A stretch of DNA of 26,980 nt from Anaerolineae bacterium (lineage in GTDB: Bacteria > Chloroflexota > Anaerolineae > Aggregatilineales > Phototrophicaceae). This document shows positions 22,231 through 26,980 of this stretch, in pieces (the stretch's first letter is position 1; each line of letters opens with the position of its first letter). The translations under genes were made by a program, and so were the position numbers. The DNA is taken from NCBI GenBank assembly GCA_028284565.1, contig JANQRM010000648.1, forward strand, positions 1-26,980. The letters are read 5' to 3'. Under the pieces are notes generated by a model. That model did not search any database, was not told where the DNA came from, and was given only the letters and a program-made list of their open reading frames with translations.

Positions 22231-22458
22231 TTATTTAATAACCTCTTGTTTGCGTAGTGGCTTGTAGGTTGCTGGTTTACGCCATAACTTTAGATGTGTC
22301 ATCCATAGCGACAGTTTGTGAATTATCCGCTTATGCATGGGTTTTACTCGCTGAATACGGATTTCGCCATTACGAAGTTGATTCTGCATTTGGACTTCTT
22401 TATGGATACCTGCCATACGTTGCTTATGCCAACTTTTATAGTATTGATCAATACGCAT
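22231..22458 (-). CDS. Small basic protein, 75 residues, unknown
   Basis: ATG at 22458 is preceded by AAAGGAG with an 8-base gap, a good ribosome site that decides the start over the longer frame reaching 22539. The product is strongly basic (many Lys, Arg and His), without signal peptide or membrane helix: MRIDQYYKSWHKQRMAG, then QLRNGEIRIQRVKPMHKRIIHK and a C-terminus KLWRKPATYKPLRKQEVIK. This suggests binding to nucleic acid or ribosomes, but that is inference from charge only. It is convergent with the STAND regulator, 14 bases apart. A weak promoter may lie upstream (GTGACA and TACAGT on the minus strand). I do not recognise a family. Confidence 0.5.
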   Translation of the reverse strand: MRIDQYYKSWHKQRMAGIHKEVQMQNQLRNGEIRIQRVKPMHKRIIHKLSLWMTHLKLWRKPATYKPLRKQEVIK

Positions 22459-22622
22459 GACTGCTTCTCCTTTGTCTCTTGGTTGCCTGTGTGGTTTGTT
22501 ATCTTCACTGTAGGCAAAAGCGAGTTTGACTGTCACCACACTAGAGTGAGGAGAAAGCGTTGGAAAATGTTTGATAGAGTTTGAAGGAGTTTGATTCGCG
22601 GTGATTTTTCAGTTTAATGACG

Positions 22623-22646
22623 AAGAGGTTCTAATCAGAACCTCTT
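22623..22646. terminator. Perfect 10-bp hairpin, possible terminator
   Basis: AAGAGGTTCT (22623-22632), loop AATC, then AGAACCTCTT (22637-22646). It lies 50 bases after the stop of the minus-strand gene ending at 22696. On plus it is followed by only TTGATG after the stem's own two T; on minus the flank is CGTC. The stem is strong but the T-run weak on both sides, so the termination role is uncertain. Confidence 0.5.
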
Positions 22647-22695
22647 TTGATGATGGAATAGTGTTTGATACCCAAGCGTGTTTGGATGCCTTGAA

Positions 22696-23280
22696 TTAAG
22701 TTGAGCGGGATAAATCCCCACGATAGTCAATAGTCTCGGCAATGTCGAAGAAGAGGTCTTCGTCGATGGTCGATTGGTCGCCAATGCCCATCATGACAAT
22801 CAGCCCGCCATTTTGCTCAATCACAAGGAGGATGAGTTGGGCAGTGTCGCTATAACCCTGCACATAGACAGCTGTCTCTGCATTGATGGTGGTTTGTTCC
22901 GTGTCGCTAAAATCGAGCGCATCATCCGTATCGGTGAGCATATCCATCACAATATCCATGAAGGTCTGTGCCAGCGAATCGGATGATGAAAATTCGGCTG
23001 TTACGCTGGGTGGCATGACCAGCATTGCCAATTGGGTATCGCCGGGTTGGATTTCATCAATGCTGTCGAGGCTCATCAATGAATTCCCTAGAAGGAAGCC
23101 GTCTTCCAAATTGCCCTCCACCGTCCATTCGGCTGGGTAATCAAAGGTGATAAAGCCTTGTGAGCCATTTTCTTCATAGGTTTGGGTGAGTGTGGCACGT
23201 TTTTGGAAGGCAAAGACAGGTGCGGTAACTGCGAAGATGATTATCAGTATGAGAACGAGGGAGCGATAAGATTTTGACAT
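22696..23280 (-). CDS. Secreted PsbP/DcrB-like domain protein
   Basis: 194 residues. AAAGGA lies 7-8 bases before the ATG. A signal peptide covers about 1-25 (SLVLILIIIFAVTAPVFA then FQKRA). The mature part reads QGFITFDYPAEWTVEGNLEDGFLLGNS, a segment typical of the PsbP/DcrB/Mog1-like fold (a strand followed by YP-x-x-W). It continues with a DTQLAMLVMPPSV strand, a long helix SLAQTFMDIVMDMLTD, and closing strands TAVYVQGYSD, LILLVIEQNGGLIVMMGIG. These are extracytoplasmic domains of unclear function. The C-terminal half of the secreted protein at 4463 shows similar segments. No cysteine is present. It is probably transcribed alone. The enzyme role, if any, is unknown. Confidence 0.7.
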   Translation of the reverse strand: MSKSYRSLVLILIIIFAVTAPVFAFQKRATLTQTYEENGSQGFITFDYPAEWTVEGNLEDGFLLGNSLMSLDSIDEIQPGDTQLAMLVMPPSVTAEFSSSDSLAQTFMDIVMDMLTDTDDALDFSDTEQTTINAETAVYVQGYSDTAQLILLVIEQNGGLIVMMGIGDQSTIDEDLFFDIAETIDYRGDLSRST

Positions 23281-23526
23281 CGGATTGTCCTTTCACTTGC
23301 TTGCTCTCAGGCAGACACCACCTGCACGAGGCTGGATACTACCCGAAACAAACGACAACTCCGTAATAATGTCACAAAATCTCTTCTCTTGTCTTATGGA
23401 TAGGATACCATGCATTCTTCTTACCTTTTGTGAAGATTTCCTAAGTATCGTTAAAGCCTTAAACTACGCCTAAGAAGTGCAATATGGCATAGGCAAGTAT
23501 CGCAAAAAAGTTGTTGTCTAAAGGCG

Positions 23527-23796
23527 TTACGTGAATGTGAAGCGCAACGAAAGAATACCAAAATAGAGAGCAAATCCAGCGAGGATTAATCCACCTAGCA
23601 CCCATAAGACACCCGCAATGATAAAACGACTGGCTTCATGTTGTTGACGGTGTTCATCCACGGATGTAGGCGACCCCTGCCGATGATGCAAGATATTCCA
23701 ACCACTTTGGAAGAAGAGTATGCCTTTGGGGAGGGCTTCTTTGGCGTAATACCCACAGATGAGCGCGAAGATGGCATTCAGCGTTGCGAGTAACAT
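23527..23796 (-). CDS. Small membrane protein with two helices, unknown
   Basis: 89 residues. One hydrophobic helix is at the N-terminus (LLATLNAIFALICGYYA, 2-18) and a second near the end (FIIAGVLWVLGGLILAGFALYFGILSL, 58-84). The loop between (QSGWNILHHRQGSPTSVDEHRQQHEASR) is polar and His-rich. The ATG is only 3 bases beyond the stop of the HEAT-repeat gene on the same strand, so the two form an operon. An AGGGAAG sequence within the upstream gene can serve as ribosome site. No family recognised. The product presumably sits in the cytoplasmic membrane. Confidence 0.6.
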   Translation of the reverse strand: MLLATLNAIFALICGYYAKEALPKGILFFQSGWNILHHRQGSPTSVDEHRQQHEASRFIIAGVLWVLGGLILAGFALYFGILSLRFTFT

Positions 23797-23799
23797 GGG

Positions 23800-24489
23800 C
23801 TAGCTTCCCTGTTTCTTTTGGAGGACACTGATTGCCCATTGTGCAGTGGCTTGGAGATTGGTGTCCTCATGTTGGGCGAAGTCAGATAGCTTGTCGATGG
23901 ATTGAATATCACCGACTTTGGCAAGGAGTTCTACAGTCTCGATTTGCGTGGGAATATCGGTGGTGCGTTTGAGTGCATTGCCCAGTTGTTCTGCGACGGC
24001 TGTACCTCCGATTAAGGCGAGACTCTGTGAGGCATAGAAACGGACGGTACTATCCTCATCAGCGAGGAAGGTATTAACCAGCACTGGAATGGCAGATTGT
24101 GCTTTGAAATTACCAAGTGCTTCGGCGGCTTGGGAACGGACAGGTGTATGAGAATCACCCAGTGCGTTGATGATGCTCGGTAAAGCTGAAGGGTTTTCTA
24201 AGTTGCCCAACGACCGCACAGCTTGAACACGCATCTCATCACTCTCATGTTCGATCATTTGGGTTAAGGGAGCAATGGCGCGTTCATCTTTGAAGTTGCC
24301 TAGTACCTCGACTATTTGTAGACGGACTTCCATATCTTCATCTGTTTCAAGAGCTTCAAGCAAGGGTTCGACCACTTCAAGATTTCGGTGTCGTCCCAAA
24401 ACAAAGACCGCATTTCGACGCACGTCGGGGTCATCATCATAGCGAATGCGGTTAAGATAATCCTCTATCGTGGGTTCGTACTCATCCAT
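23800..24489 (-). CDS. HEAT-repeat (PBS lyase HEAT-like) protein
   Basis: 229 residues, almost wholly made of about six HEAT-like repeats of 31 residues. Examples are DPDVRRNAVFVLGRH, DMEVRLQIVEVLGNFKD, SDEMRVQAVRSLGNLEN, HTPVRSQAAEALGNFKA and DSTVRFYASQSLALIG; each keeps V-R, A and L-G. Such repeats form a curved helical scaffold for protein binding; they occur in phycobilin lyases and in many adaptor proteins. No enzyme domain is attached and no signal peptide is visible, so it is cytoplasmic. A small membrane-protein gene follows after 3 bases; the pair may act together at the membrane, which is inference. Confidence 0.82.
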   Translation of the reverse strand: MDEYEPTIEDYLNRIRYDDDPDVRRNAVFVLGRHRNLEVVEPLLEALETDEDMEVRLQIVEVLGNFKDERAIAPLTQMIEHESDEMRVQAVRSLGNLENPSALPSIINALGDSHTPVRSQAAEALGNFKAQSAIPVLVNTFLADEDSTVRFYASQSLALIGGTAVAEQLGNALKRTTDIPTQIETVELLAKVGDIQSIDKLSDFAQHEDTNLQATAQWAISVLQKKQGS

Positions 24490-24553
24490 GCATGTTATCC
24501 AAAAATAGTCTTGGTTTCATCTGTACATACCTTCCTCTGAATCGTCGAACTAG

Positions 24554-24688
24554 TTAGTTCTCAAGATAGTTGATTGATGTAATAGTAGGGGTGCAGGAGC
24601 CATGATGACCTCTCCGTGAATGAATTCGGTCTGGCAGATTCAGAAAGTCCTTGACGGTGAGGATGTCTTCGTGAAGCATTTCGGTCAT
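24554..24688 (-). CDS. 44-codon ORF overlapping the end of dtd (candidate)
   Basis: The ATG (24688) overlaps the dtd stop in the pattern ATGA, the usual arrangement for translational coupling. The product begins MTEMLHEDILTVKDFLNLPDRIHS, plausible protein sequence, then turns into RRGHHGSCTPTITSINYLEN, which looks less protein-like. A frame change near residue 25 could mark a broken longer gene. I recognise no family. It may be a true microprotein, a decayed gene or chance. Confidence 0.35.
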   Translation of the reverse strand: MTEMLHEDILTVKDFLNLPDRIHSRRGHHGSCTPTITSINYLEN

Positions 24689-25149
24689 GATTTTGCTCCC
24701 ATCAACTCTTGACTGTCCAACAGAATGGTTACAGGTCCATGATTGTGAATCTCAACCTGCATCATCGCCCCAAAGACCCCCTTCTCCACCTGTTTGATAC
24801 CTTTCTCTTGAAGTTGTTGAGCAAAGTAATCCACAAGGGGTTCGGCATGGTTGGGTCGGGAGGCATCGGTATAACTTGGGCGACGACCTTTACGCGCATC
24901 CGCATACAAGGTAAATTGCGAGATGACCAATATACCTGCACCTACATCCAAAGCTGACAAATTCATCTTACCGTTTTCATCTTCAAAGACGCGCAGTGTA
25001 GCAACTTTATTGGCTAGCATCTCAGCTTCAGCTTGCGTATCAGCGTGCGTAATACCAACCAGTGCAACAAAACCATGGGCTATCTCACCTGTTATGTTGC
25101 CTTCGACAGTGACGGATCCAGACGATACTCGTTGAAGCAAAATACGCAT
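24685..25149 (-). CDS. dtd: D-aminoacyl-tRNA deacylase
   Basis: 154 residues, the family length (about 145-155). DTD hydrolyses D-amino acids (and glycine mischarged on tRNA-Ala) from tRNA in the cytoplasm, a proofreading activity. It starts MRILLQRVSSGSVTVEG, as usual. The active-site motifs are both present: S-Q-F-T-L-Y-A-D (about 77-84, with the catalytic Thr) and N-H-G-P-V-T (about 136-141, the cross-subunit Gly-cis-Pro). GRRPSYTDASRPNHAEPL connects them. AAGGA lies 5 bases before the ATG. It has its own -10 (25180-25185) and diverges from the DCC-protein gene. A 44-codon ORF overlaps its stop by four bases. Confidence 0.93.
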   Translation of the reverse strand: MRILLQRVSSGSVTVEGNITGEIAHGFVALVGITHADTQAEAEMLANKVATLRVFEDENGKMNLSALDVGAGILVISQFTLYADARKGRRPSYTDASRPNHAEPLVDYFAQQLQEKGIKQVEKGVFGAMMQVEIHNHGPVTILLDSQELMGAKS

Positions 25150-25179
25150 GCGATTCCTTCAGGTACAATCAACAACCGT

Positions 25180-25185
25180 ATTATA
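25180..25185 (-). promoter_or_regulatory. -10 box of dtd
   Basis: On the minus strand a perfect TATAAT lies 31 bases before the dtd ATG. No clear -35 box is present. It shares a 107-base gap with the promoter of the DCC-protein gene in the opposite direction. Confidence 0.45.
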
Positions 25186-25226
25186 CTTGTAATTCACCTA
25201 TCTTTTACGGTCATCTAATGAAGCTG

Positions 25227-25235
25227 TGATATAAT
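25227..25235 (+). promoter_or_regulatory. Extended -10 promoter of the DCC-protein gene
   Basis: TGATATAAT carries the TGn extension and a perfect TATAAT (25230-25235), 21 bases before the ATG at 25257. The predicted leader is very short (about 15 bases), just long enough for the GGAAG ribosome site. Confidence 0.5.
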
Positions 25236-25256
25236 TCACACAAAGAAACGGAAGTC

Positions 25257-25664
25257 ATGCGACTCATGGTAACAGCAATTTATGATGGTTATTGTGTCAT
25301 CTGTAACTCCACCAAAAACACTGTCAATGCACTCGACTGGTTGAAACGAGTGGAATTCCTCGATTTGCATGATTCAACCCAAGTTACTGAACGCTACCCT
25401 GCGCTCGATTTCGAGGACTTGATGGGACAAATCCATGTCGTTTCTGAAGATGGGCAAATCTATCCCGGTTATTATGGCACGCGCCGTATGCTCAAGGAGT
25501 TGCCCATGGGTTTCCCGATTTGGGTCGTCTTGCATCTACCGGGCATGGATTGGATTGGGAATAAGGTCTATCGTTTCATCGCCCGTAATCGTTATAAAAT
25601 CAATGAGTTTTTTGGGCGGGAGTTGCCCGATTGTATAGATGGGGTTTGCAAAATCCCTGAGTAG
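25257..25664 (+). CDS. DCC-family thiol-disulfide oxidoreductase (DUF393)
   Basis: 135 residues. The defining motif is Y-D-G-Y-C-V-I-C at the N-terminus (Cys13, Cys16), the D-x-x-C-x-x-C of the DCC family, with a thioredoxin-like fold. The middle reads VEFLDLHDS, typical of the family, then an IHVVSEDGQIYPGYYGTRRMLKELP segment. A second Cys pair occurs at the C-terminus (Cys126 and Cys131, CIDGVC), which could exchange with the first or bind metal. Two ATG starts compete: 25257 has GGAAG only 2 bases away, while 25266 (MVTAIYDGY) has it 11 bases away. Family members are thought to act in thiol redox chemistry; the partner is not known. It is followed by a separately promoted esterase gene. 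Confidence 0.82.
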   Translation: MRLMVTAIYDGYCVICNSTKNTVNALDWLKRVEFLDLHDSTQVTERYPALDFEDLMGQIHVVSEDGQIYPGYYGTRRMLKELPMGFPIWVVLHLPGMDWIGNKVYRFIARNRYKINEFFGRELPDCIDGVCKIPE

Positions 25665-25705
25665 GCTGAAACCAACATCATCGACAATCACAACTGTCTC
25701 GACTT

Positions 25706-25714
25706 TGTTATAAT
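25706..25714 (+). promoter_or_regulatory. Extended -10 promoter of the YqiA-like gene
   Basis: TGTTATAAT, with a perfect TATAAT at 25709-25714, lies 34 bases before the ATG at 25748. The -35 region is poor, as for the other extended -10 sites here. It would drive the esterase and the following glycosyltransferase. Confidence 0.5.
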
Positions 25715-25747
25715 CGGGGCAGTTTTTGATTGTCATCAGGAGATAAC

Positions 25748-26407
25748 ATGCCACAACACGTTCTGTATCTGCACGGTTTTGGGTCATCACCGCAATCACG
25801 GAAGGCACAATTTTTTAAGCCCTATTTTGAAGAACACGGTGTGAATTATCACATTCCTGATTTGAATGAACCGAGTTTTGAAAAACTTATGCTGACTTAC
25901 ATGCTCGAAAAAGTGGCAGAGACGATTAGAGACTCGCCAGACGGGGATGTGTATTTGATTGGGTCGAGTATGGGTGGATTAACCGCGACCCATTTCCTAG
26001 ACCGTTATCCAGAAGCCGCACGCGTGAAAAAAACAGTATTGATTGCACCAGCTTTCGATTTCATTGCTAATCGCACAGCAGAAAGTCAGAAGATGTTTGA
26101 GCAATGGAAACAGGATGGCGAGCGAGTGTTCTTTAATTATGCTCATGGTGGTGAGCTACCTGTGCATTATGGTCTAGTTGAGGATGTGTATCAATATGAT
26201 AGCTACGGTGTAACAATTGATATTCCGATTTTGATTTATCATGGACTCAACGATGCCAGTGTGGATGTGAATCAAAGTGTCGGATTTGCTGAGTCACGAC
26301 AGAATGTTCGATTAGAAGTTTTAGATTCTGACCACGAGATGCTGGATAAAAAAGATGAGATTTTGCGAGGTATATTGGATTTTTTTGAACTCGTCGAGGA
26401 CGCATAG
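25748..26407 (+). CDS. YqiA-like alpha/beta hydrolase (esterase)
   Basis: 219 residues from ATG 25748, with AGGAG 5 bases upstream; the frame is open to TTG 25730 but that start would lie on the ribosome site. The start QHVLYLHGFGSSPQSRKA (3-20) is the YqiA/UPF0227 signature. The nucleophile elbow is G-S-S-M-G (72-76, Ser74), the acid is Asp169 in YHGLNDASV, and the base is His196 in DSDHEML, so the catalytic triad is complete. There is no signal peptide, hence a cytoplasmic esterase acting on short or unknown acyl substrates. The next gene starts on the base after its stop codon, so the two are co-translated. The C-terminus ends in an acidic helix (DFFELVEDA). Confidence 0.85.
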   Translation: MPQHVLYLHGFGSSPQSRKAQFFKPYFEEHGVNYHIPDLNEPSFEKLMLTYMLEKVAETIRDSPDGDVYLIGSSMGGLTATHFLDRYPEAARVKKTVLIAPAFDFIANRTAESQKMFEQWKQDGERVFFNYAHGGELPVHYGLVEDVYQYDSYGVTIDIPILIYHGLNDASVDVNQSVGFAESRQNVRLEVLDSDHEMLDKKDEILRGILDFFELVEDA

Positions 26408-26980
26408 ATGTCCCGACGGGTTCTTTTTGTTGCTAGCCTCCATCATCCTGAACAACTTCTACGTGACCTTGCAGAATTCACAGGGGATTCGCCTCCGCTG
26501 TTCCCGACAAGTATGGGACAACATTTTTGGGAACGGGCGATGAAAAAGCGTGGCTATGTGCTAGATGTCTTCTGGCGCAATCTATCGGGCTTAGGCAATA
26601 GAGATATTGCAACGCTGAAATCCGATGTGCATCAAGAAGGAATTACACCGAGCAAAGTTGTACAAGCCATCCTGCGACGACTACCCCCGAATTTGAATGT
26701 GGATTATCGACTCAGGAATCAACGGTTGATTGAACAGGCACGACGATTCCAACCGGATATTCTGTGGTTGGTTGGGGATAATACGGTCATCACGGCAGAA
26801 ACACTTGCCACCATCAAACAAGAGACTGGCTGTTTGCTAATCTATGCTAGTGGGACATCGCCAATCGTCTTTTCGCATCACATTGAACGACAGGCGGCAC
26901 GACTTTATGATTGGGTGCTGGTGAATGATTATTTTCATGGGATTCAGTGGCTGGAACTCGGTGCAAAGCAGATGTCTTGT
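26408..26980 (+). CDS. CgeB-like glycosyltransferase (partial, runs off the window)
   Basis: 191 codons are open to the last base; the end is missing. The ATG directly follows the esterase TAG, and GAGGA 7 bases upstream (inside the esterase) is the ribosome site. The N-terminal half resembles the nucleotide-sugar-independent Rossmann domain of GT4/CgeB-type enzymes: VLFVASLHHPEQ, a FPTSMGQHFWERAMKKRGYVLDVFWRN segment (the residues after the first strand), QARRFQPDILWLVGDN and ETGCLLIYASGTSPIVFSHH. The last visible part, DWVLVNDYFHGIQWLELGAKQMSC, is a good match to the CgeB hinge 'D-x-V-x-x-N-...-W-L-E-x-G-A'. These enzymes transfer sugars to cell-surface or other acceptors, but the substrate cannot be told. 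Assignment is by pattern and moderate. Confidence 0.6.
   Translation, partial: MSRRVLFVASLHHPEQLLRDLAEFTGDSPPLFPTSMGQHFWERAMKKRGYVLDVFWRNLSGLGNRDIATLKSDVHQEGITPSKVVQAILRRLPPNLNVDYRLRNQRLIEQARRFQPDILWLVGDNTVITAETLATIKQETGCLLIYASGTSPIVFSHHIERQAARLYDWVLVNDYFHGIQWLELGAKQMSC

Noticed and set aside
23281..23526. 246-base gap between the secreted PsbP-like gene and the small membrane protein gene
   Set aside because: Only a short shadow ORF (62 codons, plus) is present, without a ribosome site; no clear regulatory motif beyond AT-rich sequence.
1..26980. tRNA, rRNA, CRISPR, insertion sequence, prophage or toxin-antitoxin genes
   Set aside because: I looked for cloverleaf/TTCGA-type signatures, regular direct repeats with spacers, and transposase, integrase or toxin motifs, and saw none that hold up by eye.

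Overview
The window looks like a chromosomal segment of a Chloroflexota (Anaerolineae-like) bacterium. The evidence is inferential: about 45-50% GC by eye, a SpoVS/Alba-like protein in a setting without sporulation genes, a ChlI/ChlD-type chelatase ATPase, several secreted beta-repeat proteins, FHA proteins and a LuxR-HTH STAND regulator. Genes are densely packed on both strands, with many short co-directional runs and convergent ends that touch or overlap. I see no rRNA, tRNA, CRISPR array, transposase or phage genes.

Layout. 1-86 is the tail of a probable aldo/keto reductase. 95-1111 is holB (clamp-loader delta'), convergent with spoVS (1165-1527, minus), which has a clear terminator. A 35-codon membrane ORF (1671-1778) precedes a two-gene run: an MBL-fold hydrolase and a dihydroorotate-dehydrogenase-like protein that has lost its key catalytic residues (1792-3519). 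Next come a double-FHA protein (3618-4352) with its own promoter and terminator, then a run of a secreted protein with a tandem cysteine-pair domain, an RmlC-like epimerase and a class I glutamine amidotransferase (4463-7190). The last of these overlaps a zinc-ribbon/FHA gene tail to tail. 7827-9170 is a secreted four-repeat PPC-like protein, divergent from an alpha/beta hydrolase and a GNAT acetyltransferase that are translationally coupled (9237-10477). 10478-11449 is a Rieske oxygenase and 11533-12774 an orphan BMP-family solute-binding protein, separated by a 28-bp perfect palindrome.

13008-16338 holds five consecutive genes encoding one family of short, single-pass membrane proteins. Each has a Lys/Arg-rich cytoplasmic tail, one membrane helix, an outside domain with two cysteines 41-44 residues apart, a W-Q-A-type motif and a shared C-terminal ELF-x-FG-like motif. 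I do not recognise the family, and this is the strongest candidate for an undescribed system.

16961-19053 is a ChlI-like AAA+ ATPase followed by a ChlD-like VWA domain in the -1 frame. The junction is a run of nine A residues, and the second part has no credible start codon upstream of its conserved region. The best reading is a single chlID (cobaltochelatase-type) gene that yields a short and a fused product by frameshifting or transcript slippage. A homopolymer sequencing error is the main alternative.

The right part carries a STAND regulator with an N-terminal LuxR-type HTH (19598-22216), a small basic protein, a secreted PsbP/DcrB-like protein, a membrane-protein/HEAT-repeat pair, dtd with a 4-bp-overlapping 44-codon ORF, a DCC (DUF393) thiol-disulfide protein, a YqiA-like esterase and a CgeB-like glycosyltransferase that runs off the end. 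Recognisable TATAAT promoters recur, several of them extended -10 (TGnTATAAT).
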